This document shows, one piece after another, positions 44,994 through 57,700 of a stretch of 64,000 bases of DNA; the stretch's first letter is position 1; each line of letters opens with the position of its first letter. The DNA lies in contig JAWUZG010000018.1 in assembly GCA_036785705.1 (NCBI GenBank), positions 4,127,501-4,191,500 of the forward strand, in the 5' to 3' direction. The notes below the pieces were generated by a model. That model was not told where the DNA came from. It saw nothing but the letters and a program-made list of their open reading frames with translations, and did no database searches. A program made the translations under genes and the position numbers. Source of the DNA: Acanthornis magna (Eukaryota > Chordata > Aves > Passeriformes > Acanthizidae).

Positions 44994-46535
44994 GTGACAG
45001 GGGTAAACTAAGCTGTATCAGTGACACAATGATCCTTCAGTGGTTCCCTTCTCATCCACATTCCTCTCTGTGCTTTGAACAATCTGTGCCAGAGCAAGGA
45101 GGAATACAGAAGTTGAAGTACCAATAGTAGAAAATAATGACTGATGGGAGTGGGATGAAACCTAAGTCTTCCAAGTTCATGCCAGCACTGTATTGCTGCC
45201 TGTGATAATCTCATCCCAGTTTCCAGTGATCAATCCGAACCCCACCCCTGCAGGCACAGAGAGCTGTGAAGCCACTGGAGCATTTCCACAGTGTCAGGGT
45301 GGGTGCTGCAGGGCACTCACCGCCCTGGAGAAGGCTCTGGAGTCCATGTTTGGGCAGTGTGTTCCTAAATAACCTCGTGTCTGCCTTGCCAGGGAGCAGC
45401 AACCTGTTCCTCATTTGCATTCTTTGCCTGCTTACAATCTCAAAATAGTCTGCAACTCAGTTATTGTGCAGACTCACTCCTCAGTTCCAGAGCAGGCTGA
45501 TGAAGAAATGAAAGGCTAGCTAAAAGTTCATCTGAATAAAGCTAATCCCTCTTGGAGTGGCACATTCTTAGGCCAGGGCACAAAAATGAAAGTAGTGCTT
45601 CTCCCTATTCCTGCAAGAGGTAACTGGGGTCTTTCTTAATGATTTGAGTCTTTTCTGGAAAGATGAAACTATGTGGTGAGGAGAAATTTAATTACTATTA
45701 CTTTAATTACTATTCTCCCTCATTTATAGACTTGCATATGCATTTTTTCCATAGCTATTCGCCAGTATTTGCCAGTACCTCAACAGCATGAGCTCCCTCA
45801 CCTCCAACAGCTACATAACCTCAACCTCTTCCACGAGTTTAAAATTTCCAGAGTCAGTGCTATGGCCAGGATGAAGCAATGCTTGGCTGAGATCAGCCCT
45901 CTGTATGCAGAGCAGTTAGCTGAAATTTGTGTGCAACCAGGAGATAATCTGTGGTGGTGGGAGCATATCTCTGATCTCTCCCTTGCTCATCTGAGTGTTG
46001 ACTAAAGTTTGTGTGTTAGAAAATCCAGAGCAACACATGCTGCAGCTTCGTTCCCTGGTGAGATTGTGAAGGGAGGCAGATGTTCATCTCCTGTGGGAAG
46101 GTGCTGGATGGTGAAGCTCTGCTGGTCTTGCACCACCTCCATCTCCTGGAAAAAGCTGCTTCTCCCATTGCATCTTGCCTGTCTGTTTTAGGCTCTTGTG
46201 GGAAAGGACTGACACAGAGGTATGAGATTCTGCTGCCATTCATTGCCATGACCTCAGCTTGTACCACTGAAACACCCACTCTGTGATGTCAAAAGAGGTA
46301 ATTTTGCTTGCTAGACACTGTAGTGTCAACAGGATTTGGCCTTCTGTTTGCAAAAAAAAGTCCAGTTTGATTCAAAATAGACTTAGCAGAGCTGCTCTGA
46401 AAGTCATGATTTCTTTTTTAGGAGAACCCAGTTGGGATCTTGCCTAGCTTCAGGTGTCTACTCCAAAGCTGTCTTTGTGCCCTAAACATGGATGTTATTT
46501 TATGTATTTGTTAGGGATGAAATTAATACTGCCTG

Positions 46536-46602
46536 TGGATATAAAGAATTGTTTGTTTTATATTGTCCATGGATATAAGGAATGATTTGTTTCATCCTTG
46601 AG
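46536..46602 (+). repeat. 34-bp imperfect tandem duplication
   Basis: tggatataaagaattgtttg and tggatataaggaatgatttg start two adjacent copies at 46536 and 46570. Confidence 0.75.
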
Positions 46603-46808
46603 TTGAAACTTACTTTTGGACAGGTGACTCATACCTTAAATTTAACACTTCTATATTTTTGAGGTCTCTGCTGCTTAATCTGTGAGCCTTGATACCTACC
46701 TCAGATGTAAATACATATGCAGGAGGCCCCTGAAGCTCGGTGGGGTGACTCTCATCTGCCAGTTCCTCCTGATCTGTGAACAATGTAAGTCAATGACAGC
46801 TCAGATTG

Positions 46809-46859
46809 TTTCAGCAGCAATTACCCAGAGCAGCAATTACATTTCTGCAGCAATTACAA
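46809..46859 (+). repeat. Three copies of cagcaattac
   Basis: The 10-mer cagcaattac occurs three times in about 50 bases, with unequal spacing. Confidence 0.8.
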
Positions 46860-47770
46860 GGAGTGGCACTGGAGGTTCAGGAAAATGAGGGGGAAAAAGG
46901 AGAGAGAAGGAAATAGAGCAGGGATATTGACCATGCTGTGAAATCTTTAGCCTAAGCCTGTTCTTGAGGCTGAGAGTGGTGCACAGTCACTTCTGAAGTC
47001 AGGGTTTGTGCAGTGGGGAGAGGACTGCTCACCAGAAGGGAACCCAGGTCCTTCCTGGGACATCTCTGCCTGCCTTACCTTTAGGAATGTAGGACAAATG
47101 GCCTTGGAGTTTTGTCAGGGACAGAATCCCTAGTGATTTGATGAAAAACAACTGTGCAGCAGTCCCCAGCAGGATGACACCATGGACAGGCAAGGGCAGA
47201 GGGAGATAACAGAGGCATCAGTAGTGGGGTTTTTGTATGCAGTGAGAGGGGAGCTCTGCTAAGGGACACTGTGCTCCTCCTTCCAGGAGGCAGCCTTACC
47301 TCTCTGCCTGCCTGATACACCACCAGCTCTCCCAAATGCCCCCCAAGGCATGGGGCTGAGCTCCAAGGGTCCTTTTCCTTCACAGGAACAAGACCTTGGC
47401 ATCAGGGAGACGAAAGGGAGAAGCTTGAGGAGTCTCTTACAGATTTGCCACTAGATTTGGGATGCAAAACCCCAGGGAAAGCCTAGGCAAGCACTGTGCT
47501 AGCTCAACAGACTGACAAATCCAGGGTGAGCATCCTTACGATGCTATTGCAAAATGCAGTGTCCAGGCAGCCCTGCTGGCCCTGGGCAGCTGCCTCAGTG
47601 ACCCTGAGGATGGGAGCACTCCCTGTCCAGGGCACAAATTCAGCAGAGGGCACCTCTTTGTCACGTCTGGTCACCATGGCCATAAGGCTGATCAGCAGCT
47701 GATCAGCCAGCTGCCTCTTCAGCCCTTGGCATAGGAGTTACTTGCAGAACAGAAAAGATACCTAGTTTCC

Positions 47771-47803
<33 letters not shown>

Positions 47804-47813
47804 TGCACACACG
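47771..47813 (+). repeat. (TA)n-(CA)n compound microsatellite
   Basis: About 12 AT units run directly into ACACACACATGCACACAC. Confidence 0.95.
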
Positions 47814-50800
47814 AAAAACATACAGAAAATGTAGATATATACACATATATACAGGTTTCCATACAGGATATTATTAGGCCTGCAATCAGAATAATTGGAG
47901 CATTATTTGTGAACTCGGCTCTTCATCCTACCACAGGAAATCACCCCAAAGTCGGGGCAGGCTGTGGGGCTAGCATCCTTCCCATGGAGGTTGTCCTTTC
48001 CTCGTTCGCGCTCTTTCCCCTTCAAAAGGGAAGGCTTCAGCTGCCTTCAGCTGCAGAAGTGGAGCCCCTTCCCTCACACATGCCTGACTTATAGACCATT
48101 TTAAAGTATGCCATGGGGGCGTCTAATATGCTAATGAAGAAAGTGGGTGGAATTGCAGGAATTTGAGCACAGCTAAAAATGTACGTGCCTAACAATTGCA
48201 AATCAGCCTGTGCTCAAGTTACCTAAATGTGTTGGCATCGGTGGAAGGTGGGTGCCTCCACACCTCTTCTTGTCAGTTTGCAGTGAGTACACAGCTAAAA
48301 AAAACCCCGCACGCCTCTGTATATGGGCCTACTGTTTCAGCCAGGGTTATCAGCAAAGGTTTATACCAAAGTCCTTGAAAAATACAGTTACCTACTTTCC
48401 ACTCTTATTCATACAGTAGGAGGAAGAGTCTCTTGATGCAAACACACCCTAGGCTGGTTGCAGGCATAGTATTTTAGATACATCATGACATCTGGGTGTA
48501 CAAACTAAGTGTTATCCTGAAATGGACTTCTAAAAGCTTGGTTAGGTCTGGGATGTATAAATGAAGATTCTGCATATTGTGACTTGTAGCAGAGCTTTAA
48601 ATCACTCAGGTTTGTGTGATTAGGAGTGTAAAAGCACAGCTTGGTTTTGTTTCTGCTGCTCAAGCCCAGCTCTTCCACTGCTATGTTTATATGGTTTGTT
48701 TTTTCAGAGCAGAACGAAAGTTTTTTTGGATGCATCAAAAAAACATCCCTAATTACAGCTGCAGGTAAAGGCATTAAAAATATGCACCTGCAACATATAG
48801 ATGCAACTGCAGTGGCTGTATCTATCTGGCCAAAAACGAGATTTTACAGAGAAGTATGCATGAAGCCATGACAAAAATGGCTCAGGGTGCTGGGCTGTGG
48901 AGGGTCCTGTGCCTGCTCCCGTGGGATGCAGCAATGAGGACAGGCTGTGCCGCTCTGGACTGAGGGAGGGAGGTGAATACTGCACCCTCTGAGTGGAGAG
49001 GGACTCATGAGGTCTGGGACTTTGAGCTGAGGGCTGGCACAGCTCTGGGTGCAGGACCAGGAGTGTGGGAGGAGAAGGTGCCAGTGCAGAGCAAGATGGA
49101 AAAGGCCATCTCTGAGGGGCAGCAGTGAGATAAGAGCGTAGAGGTGTCAGATAAACACCAGCATGTGGGGTTTGGTGAAGCATTGGGTTCAACAGAAACA
49201 CACCAAGGTAAACTGCAGGAACCACATGGAGAAAATCCAGGAGCAGATCCGTCTCCACGGGGAGATGTGATGGTGATGTGAAGGTCTGCAGAGCTGCCAG
49301 AGGAAGCCCCAGGCCTCGCAGGAGGCAGTGGCAGGAGGGATGCAGCTTCTCGTGCACAGAAGGATGACATTGCCTCGGCTGCTGTGCTCCGTGAGGAGCT
49401 GGAGGGAAAGGCCAGGGTGGGACACCCACAGCCACTGTGGCAGAGGGGATGGGGGTGAGGAGCGAGCGAGATGAAAAAATAACACACCAGAGCTGAGAAC
49501 TGCTTCAGTCCCTGGAGAGAAGAGAAAGGAAATGAGCGCAGCAAACCCCAGAGCTGTGAGCTTGCGGGAGCTGGGAGCGTGTGGGAGGCGAGAGGAGTGA
49601 GGAGGAGTAAACATTTGGGTGAAGGCACATCTCTGTGTCCCAGGATCATCTGTGATGCTGCAGCACCCAACCCATGTTTGCTGGATCCCAGCTGCTCACA
49701 GCCACACTCTGGCAGCTGCGCTTTCCCAGCCTTGCTGCCGCCAGGAGTGAGGGGGAGGGCTTGTCAAAGGGTTTGCTTGGCAGAGGCTGTCCCCACTTTG
49801 GGGACTGCAAATATTAGCAGCAAAGTCTGCTGCAGGAGAGGGTGGACTGGGACTCCAATTTGCTCTGAATGCCAAAACTATGTCATTTTCTCCCCCTGGG
49901 ATTTCTGAAGCTCCCAGGGAAACGAGAGGGATGACACAGAGGTGTTTGTGGCTGCAGTGTAGCTGGATTTTCCACTGTTTAAGGCCCATATGAATAACTC
50001 AACTTTCAGTTTGATTTGGGCCAAAACTCTATTTTCTTGGTGAAATAAGCAAACAAGCAAAATTATTTCAGCTTTCTGTCTCTGCTTTAGCAAAAGAAAC
50101 ACGATGGCCTTTCTCAAGGCACCACTCCAGAAGGCATAAGAGAAGGTGGAGGTTCACTTCTTGCCTGGTGCTGAAGAGGTGGTTTTGAGTGTGAGTGACA
50201 AGACTGTGACCATTTGCCGAGATGGGTGTGACCTGTGCCCTCCCGTGTTGGGGTAACGGAGGAGGTTGAAGGAGAGAAGAGGAAGGGCTCCTCATGCACT
50301 CCCAGTGCTGTTGTGTTACCTTATTAAAAAAAAAGTCACCATGCTTTTAGCCCATGAGTGCTAGGCTCAGGTCTGAGGATTTGGATATTCACTAATTATC
50401 AGGGACAGCTGAGTTTTGGAAATGGCTCCCAGGATGACAGTAATGATATCAAGCACCAGAGATGAAGGAAATCCCATCTGACGGTGACAACAAGGTCTCT
50501 AGTGTGGTTTGCAGGTCCCCTAGAGGAAAAAAGAAGGGAGTTGTTTGGGTTTGTACATCAGTCTCATGTCAGCATAGAGCCCCTTGATAGCACACCAGGA
50601 GCAGAATTGCCACATGTGATCGTTTACATCCTACCCACTCCTGAAAGATAAATTGAAAGTTGTATTTTCAATGCCAAAATTGTTCTAATTGTGTCCTGTT
50701 CATGTGTGCCCATCAGGTTTTACAAAGGCCTTGGACAGAGCACTGTTGCAGAGGCTTTAGGTCCTGCACTAGTTCCTTGTGCCAGCAATGCTCCTGCAGC

Positions 50801-51151
50801 TGTCTCCTTATCCAGGAAGCTTATCCAGGAAGATGGGTCCGGGCTTTGTGGCAATAATGGCAACTAAAGCCATGAAATCAAATAATTTCTAATTTCTAAC
50901 TATCCCGTTAGTTAGGGTTACCTTATCACTATGAAAAATCTTAGAAATTTGCAAAAATTCAGGGGGAATCAGTCATTAGAAAAGTTTAGAGTTTTTCTTC
51001 AGTTTTGCAGTAAGTAGCTGAGTGAAAGTTTCTTCAGAAACATTTACAATGGTCAGAAAATAATGTAAAAATGGAGAACACATGAACCTGCAGTCACGGG
51101 ACAGGCCTCTTACTCCCTTGGTAGCTGGTACATAGAAATAAACACAAATGG

Positions 51152-51175
51152 ATGTGTGTGTGTGTGTGTGTGTGT
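51152..51175 (+). repeat. (TG)n microsatellite
   Basis: Twelve TG units in intergenic DNA. Confidence 0.95.
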
Positions 51176-54100
51176 CTAGACTTGTCTTTTCCACTTATGT
51201 CTAGTCAACTAATTGATGAAAAACCCCCCCTGCAATTTTACTATTTCATATTGATGGCTGACTCAGTTAATTTAGGTTTTGTTGATATTTAATGATTTAG
51301 GATGATTGTTAATATTGTTTCATTATTGCTAAGAAGTTCAAAGGCTGGGCTCAGACTGAGCTTTTATTAATTACTGTTAAATTTAAAGAAATAAAAAACA
51401 TTGCGGTGTGGGAAGTGAGGAAAAGGCAAATGTATGAGGCAGCATTATCAGTATGTTTTACAGAGCCACAGCAAGACTTCTGTCTCTTTCTCCTCATTCG
51501 TTGTGTGTTTATTTGCCTTTTCTTTTTCCCATGATGTCAGTTTAAAGGGGAAAATGACTGCTGAAACAAATGAATTTTAGCCTTTGATATAGCCTGCAAA
51601 CATGAAAATGAATTCCTAGTCCTATTTTCAGACTTTTCATTGTCTTTAGTAGCAAAATCTGGCTCCAAATGCATGTGGATTATGTGTTCTTCAGGAAATG
51701 ATCAATATTGTATGCAGCAAGATTAAGACTTAGAAATGCCTTTCTTTAAAAGGAAAATGGAATTTTCTTTGAGAACAAGAACCGGACTTTAGCTAGAGTT
51801 TCACTGGTGGGATGAGTTGCAATGCAGGCTCCAGGCCATGGAGCTGCCAAATATTCTATCACTCCAAAGCCAGGTTTTCCTCTAGCTATTATTTCCAGAT
51901 TTTCTCTCTCTTATTTATATTTATGTATGTGTATGCACACATATATTCATATCCATTTAGTATTTTACATAGCCTAATTTGAAATAGGCACTAGGTGAAG
52001 TCTAAAACCTAATATTAGGGAATTTATCTTGAATGCCACATGGATTGTTTCCACATATTTGTTATTTTTCTCGTTGTTGTTATTAGCTCCATAGACACCT
52101 GATTCTTATTTCCCTCTGTACAAAGTTTCGATCACTAGGCTGGAAACAGATGAATAGACTTGAGAAGGTTATGGAGGCTCATCAACCTGACCCACGGGAC
52201 AAAGGTTTTGGCACTGATTGTACTCTTCACACTTATGAACTCTCAAATGCCCAAAGCCCTGTGAAGTTTATAAGAATTCAGTATCAAAACTGAATCTTCG
52301 GTTTTCTGAGTAGCTTCTTGCCAATGAGATAAAATGTTTCTAAAAAGACCCCCAATGTGGCATACTTCATTTTAACAATCCTACGAAAAGCCTGAAGGAG
52401 GCAGGCAGAATTTCTTCTGTTTATAAATAGCTGAGAGACTGACTGATCATTTAACATAATTTATCAAAAAACCACACCTCAAATCCTGCCTTTTTGCCAT
52501 GGCCAAAAGACCTGTTCAGACACCTCTCTGCTGAACAAAGGCAGGCAGTGTACATGGAGCACTTAGCGTTTTTAGTGATTCAGATCTGTCTGAACCCTGA
52601 AATCACTGTTCAGGCCTTACTCAGGGGTAATTCCCATTTTATGGTGGTGCTTCTCTGGCAGCTCTTGCAATTCCTGGCTTTGATGTCTCTTCCTTTTACT
52701 CTGTGCCAGCACTGTCCTATCAGCTGAAGTGGCTCCTGGTGTCAATTCCTTTTTCTCATGTTAAGGAATCAGTTGGAACTAAAAGCTTGGAGTTGTGACT
52801 CCCCAGAAGGACACACTGCAGCTCTTGATGGAGATCTACAACATGAAGTACAACAACTGGGAGCAGACAGACCGACAACAGATTGCATTCTTGCTTTTCT
52901 TCTCTGTTACTTTCAGGCATGGAAAAGTGCTTCCCTACAGCATGCATTGGTCACCATAGAAACACAGTGCTTCTGGTCCTGGAAGTGGATGATTTTTATT
53001 CTGGAAATGGGTGGAAGAGGATATTTCCACAGCCTTAAAGAAGTATTTTCCTCCTCCCCTCACTCTCCTGCTCCTCCCTTTCTACAAAACTTTTGGGAAC
53101 TCTTGAGTGGAATAGCAGGTCATGGCTTTTTTTTTTTCCTTTCTTGACCCAATTTCAGTAGCCTGCATGGTGAGCCGATATCTACAAGCCATTGAACAGG
53201 CATTACTGATTTGAAACCTGATGGCCAAACTGAAGAATGAGGCAAGGAAATGGAAATCTCTGTTCCAGCTTTGCTACATGTTCTCAGGCAGATCAGACTG
53301 CGTGTACAACCCATTTCCATGTTTGAAAGGAATGAGAAAAAGACAGCTCTATTCCACAAGTCTATTCTGAAGCTTTATTTACTTCAAGTCTTCTGGAAAC
53401 AAGCAATACATAGAGGGGAAGATTTTTTTTCTGCCTGTTTGCTCTTTCCTAGATTTTGAGGAGGAAATTCCAAATTTGCCTTATTCTTGTTGTTCCAAGC
53501 CTGGCTCACAGTAGGAAAGTTTAATCCACAAAACTCTATATGCCTAGTTGTACTAACAGGAGTTATTATTGTGATGGAAGACACAGCAATGTGATAGCAC
53601 AGGCAGTGTAAATTCTGTGCAACATGATAAAACATCATGTAAAAATTGTGCAGGAGCAGCTCCACTGCACCATTGGGCCCTACTGCCATGGCCTTGCTGG
53701 GTCAAAAAAATTAAAAAGAATCATATTCCTTCCACAGCTGTGCTAATGAAACTTCAAAGGGTAGCACACAACTTAAGCAAGGACTAAGGTATTCTTTCTG
53801 TTGCTGTGGCTCTGGGGATTTTGGGTGTGAAGAGGTGCGGTCCCTGATTGACAGGAGACGGCAAAAGCCTCGAGCACAGACACAGTTGTACCAGCCAAAC
53901 CTGTGGATTTTGGTTGTGGGGCAAGGTGGGGCTGAAATAGACTGCACTGGTGAAATCTCAGTTTTAGCAATACCCTCCGCATCCGTATTAGAAATGATTC
54001 TGCAGTGCAGCTATCTCAGACAGACATTTGCAAGACAGAGATGGCTTTGCTCAGGTGGTGGCAGGAGGGAGATTTTTGGTACACAAAACGTGTTATCAGA

Positions 54101-54185
54101 ATAATGTGTGTATTCTTTCTTTTTGACTTTCCCAGCTTGGTGCTGGAAGGTCTGTTGCAAGCCACAGCTGGGCAGGTAACCATCT

Positions 54186-54198
54186 GTTAATGATTAAT
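54186..54198 (+). promoter_or_regulatory. Candidate distal HNF1 site
   Basis: GTTAATGATTAAT matches the HNF1 consensus GTTAATNATTAAC at 12 of 13 positions. It lies about 480 bp before the HGFAC start codon. Confidence 0.6.
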
Positions 54199-54510
54199 CC
54201 TTGGTATTGGCATTGATCTGGTCCCTGTTTTGCAATGTAATGCCATCTCCTGAGTGGGCTTGCTTGGAGCTCCTTGTTGCTATACCATGCTTTTAATTAA
54301 CTCCTGAAGGGAAAGAGAAGGAAAACCTCTGGATGATAAACCAGCTCGAGTTACAAGCAGCACTGGATCAGCTCTGCTGGAAGTGCTCTTCAATGCTCAC
54401 TGATTACACCAGGGATCCTCTCCAAGGGTCAGGCACTTTGCGAACTCCTCACTCCCCATGGTTTAGGGAGAGTCTCTCCCTACGTGGCATTCCCTTCTAC
54501 CCACAGAGAC

Positions 54511-54523
54511 ATTAATGATTAAC
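54511..54523 (+). promoter_or_regulatory. Candidate proximal HNF1 site of HGFAC
   Basis: ATTAATGATTAAC matches GTTAATNATTAAC at 12 of 13 positions and lies about 150 bp before the start codon. This is the usual promoter-proximal place for HNF1 in liver genes. HGFAC is made mainly in liver. Confidence 0.65.
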
Positions 54524-54552
54524 ATTGATAACAGCTCTGCTTACTTAGAAAA

Positions 54553-54580
54553 CTATAATACCCCAAAGTCAAGTAAATCA
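54553..54580 (+). promoter_or_regulatory. Possible HGFAC core promoter: TATA-like and HNF4/FOXA-like motifs
   Basis: CTATAATA (54553-54560) could serve as a TATA box with a start near 54585. It is followed by CCCCAAAGTCAAG (54561-54573), similar to an HNF4 site, and AAGTAAATCA (54571-54580), similar to a FOXA site. The motifs are degenerate and overlap the expected core, so at most some are used. Confidence 0.35.
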
Positions 54581-54667
54581 CAGTCCCCGTGAAAGCTTGC
54601 TCCCGATTCAGCCCAGCCCTGGGAGTTTTCCTCTGCCAGGCAGAACCTTCACGAGAGGAGAGCAAAG

Positions 54668-54733
54668 ATGAAAGTCTGTGCTCCTCTCACTGTGGTCTTG
54701 GCTCTGACTCTGAGCAGTGACTGTTCACGGATG
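54668..54733 (+). CDS. HGFAC: HGFAC exon 1: signal peptide
   Basis: ATG plus 21 codons: MKVC, a hydrophobic core APLTVVLALTLSS, then DCSRM, followed by donor gtaagt in phase 0. The composition is that of a secretory signal peptide. The start is the only ATG that gives this peptide, and HNF1-type sites lie just upstream. Confidence 0.8.
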
Positions 54734-57700
54734 GTAAGTGACGCTTCTGTTTCGGAGTGGTGGATCAGCTGTGTGATGCCTGGCAGCATGAGTGAAGCAC
54801 TGAACAGACCCAGAGAAAGAGAGATACAAATCGAACACTAAAGGGATTTTCCAGATGAAGGCTGACAGCAGCGCTGGCTAAGTGGGGGCCCGTGGGATGA
54901 TTGGTACTGTACCTCTCTCTGTTTAAAGCAATTGCTTACATCCATGCCTTGCTATGGAGGAGGAATGGGAGGGCATGAACGACCATAAAAATTGAAATCC
55001 TTTAAAAATATATCTCAGAAATGTGTTGATAGAAGCAGGTACTACAAGCAGTAGCATGGGGGGAGAGTGCTCCCCTGCCAGACATCACTGCTGTCTGGTA
55101 GCTGAACAGGCCAGCTAGGGTGGCTGTCTCATTCTTTTCAGACTTCTCACTGCTTCCATGCCAAACCCCTCAGTGTTTTTGCATCATGTGCCTTGTGTCT
55201 TTTTTGGGGCTATGTCTGCCAAACATGTGAAGCACTGCTGAGTAGGCTGTGATGGCTTGAATTTGCTAATTTGCTTAAACACCACCACGGCCTGGCATCC
55301 ACCATGGATGAGCAGGGCAGCAAATAGCCTGAACCCTCAGCACTGTGGCCTTATGATCAGCCTTATTTCACTAGCTAGCTTAAAACTAGCTCAGATATAC
55401 TTAAATGGTGCTACAATCCTATCTGAGAGATTTACAAAAGTATGTCCTTAGATATTACATGTGGGAGAAGAGAGGAGAGCTCATGTTCAAGGAAAAGGTC
55501 ACCTCCGGCTGAAGCCATTGCAGACTGCTCGGTGGTGGCAGAGTCCGTGTAGAGTGCAAAAACTGTTCTTTCCTCAGAACTGTCCAAGCTCTCTCTGTAT
55601 ATATTAGCAACAGCTTTTTCCTAACTCTCACTTTTATGTCCCCTGTCCAGTTCTGTGTTTGTGGTGTGCTGCTTCTTCGACTGCTTTTGTGATATTTTTA
55701 TTTTGCTACAGTTCAGGTGGCAGCAGCACTTTATGTGTATTACCATTTTTAAATTATTTCCCATGGATTAAAAGCAGCTCAGCCCAGTGCTCTTTACTTG
55801 CTGATTGGCAAACCCAAGTACAGTTAGAAGTTGCTTTTGTAACTAATGCCCTGGGGGACAGAGCTAAATAGCAGGAAAAGGCAAATGTTGGGATATTATT
55901 TGTGACTGTGACCTGGCCCCAGAGAATGCTTCCCATTGAGAGAAACAGGAGATGTGTCCCTTGGCAGCAGAAAGATAAAATGGAGCAGAGCTTTGGCCTT
56001 TGTTGTGTTGTGCTGGGCTTTCCCAGTTTAACAGAGACCTTTCAAGAGTCCACATGTATCTACCCTCTTTCACCAGACTGTGCCCCACCAAAAATCACAA
56101 GCAAATAATAAGTTCTTCTCAGAAGCGTTGGTAGAAACAATTTCAGGGCACCCTGGAAATCACATTTTTACCAGTAACATGGTTCCCAAAGTGAATTTGT
56201 GTTTCCAATCCACATTCTCTTTTTCTCTTTATAGCACCACAAATCTGGGGCAGGAAGAGGCTCAAAGCATGGGTTCACTCGCCCACAAGGTACAAATTCA
56301 AATCCAGTAGGTTTCATGATAGTAAGAATGGTCTGCCTGTCTGTATCTGCACTATGCAAGTCAGTAGGAAGCCTGTCTTTGTTTCAACATGAATAAGGAT
56401 TATAGAATGGTTATGGCAATATTAATTTCTGTGTAAAGGTGAATTTGAGATTAGCTCAGGAATCTCAGGTAATTTTCCTTCAGGTGCAGATTAATGGGAA
56501 GGTGCTGATGGGATTTTAGTTTATCTGAGCTGGAGTGGCTTTTTATTAGTTCACAAGATGGTGTGGCTGAAGATGTGCAACAACCTTTAATCAGAACTGC
56601 AGCTGCCCTGTAACTTTCAGGCACATGAACTCTTTGTATGTACAGCTTCAATTTCTACCCTGGCCCTTGATCTCTCTGTGGGAGAAGGGTTTGAGTCACA
56701 CGCAGCTTTCTGGGCAGCGTTTGTTCTGGTGGCACCCCAATGATCAGACACCCTGTCTGTGGGAGAGCATTGCAGGTTCCATTTTTAAAGCTTTTATCAT
56801 CCTGCACTTTTGCTGTTAAAGATTACATGCATTGGGCCATTAGTGGTGCCTTTATAGGTTATAAGGTTATATATATATATAACCTATATATATATATATA
56901 TAGGTTATAGGCCTTCAGTGGCCTTTGGGATGCAATACATCTTCTGAATGGGAATGTATTTTCACAGCTCTCCTGCCTCAGAGGTATCAGACAGAAAAAA
57001 CTGATACCAGAACATTTGCTTAATTGCTTCAGAGAATGAGAACTGGGATTGACAAGGGGGTGGCAGAGGGGATGGCAGTGGCTATTTCACACTGGTAGAG
57101 AAGGAGGCAGTTAGGGCAGATGCAGTGACCGTAATTCTGAGTAAAAGGGCTTGGACCACAGGGATGGGTTATTTTTTCTGTAATGCTTATAACTGACCTC
57201 AGCTGCTCTCTGAGATGTCTGGGCTTGTGAGGGTTAACAGATATTGTAAGAGTGTGCAGGAGCCCCAGCCAGCACGGGAGGGGTAAGCTCAGGACAAGGA
57301 GCAGTCATACATCGTCTCTGAGAAATGGAAATGTGCTGTGCTGCCAGTTTGGTTAAATGCCCCATTTCTCTCTTACGGCAGTGGTTGGCTTCCCATTCAA
57401 ACTTTGGGATTTCAAAACAGATTGCTTTTAGTTTAATGGTTAAATAAGCCCTGACAGTTTTTCATTGTCTTTTTTGTCTTCAGCCTCTCTCATTCTCAAG
57501 ACTCATCTTGAAGGATTTTTTCCTGATAGACACCCACTAACCTTCCTTAAACTCCCACCACCCTTCCTTACACTGCCATCACTGATGTGGCAAATATAAA
57601 ACTTGCCCTTTTTAGACGCTGGTCCCATCAGTTTCTCCCCACTTGTAAGGAATCTGCTTATCCCAAAGGGAAGATGCTATGATCAAAATTACCTCTCTAC

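Larger units (their letters stand above)
39761..54184. other. Intergenic region between RGS12 and HGFAC
   Basis: About 14 kb with no supported gene. Open frames here are short, lack recognisable domains, or come from simple repeats. It contains the homopurine tract (44756-44993), small duplications (46536-46602, 46809-46859), TA/CA (47771-47813) and TG (51152-51175) runs and a G-rich plus-strand block (about 48880-49600). Scattered AATAAA motifs carry no weight on their own. Confidence 0.75.

Noticed and set aside
44603..45127. 174-codon open frame with a hydrophobic N-terminus and a Lys/Arg/Glu-rich body, and its Ser/Leu/Phe-rich antisense partner
   Set aside because: Most of it is translation of the (GAAAGAGA)n tract, and every frame is open there. 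No splice or conservation evidence.
52494..54515. Several 60-130-codon open frames upstream of HGFAC
   Set aside because: No domains, no matching splice sites, frames on both strands, and lengths expected by chance at this base composition.
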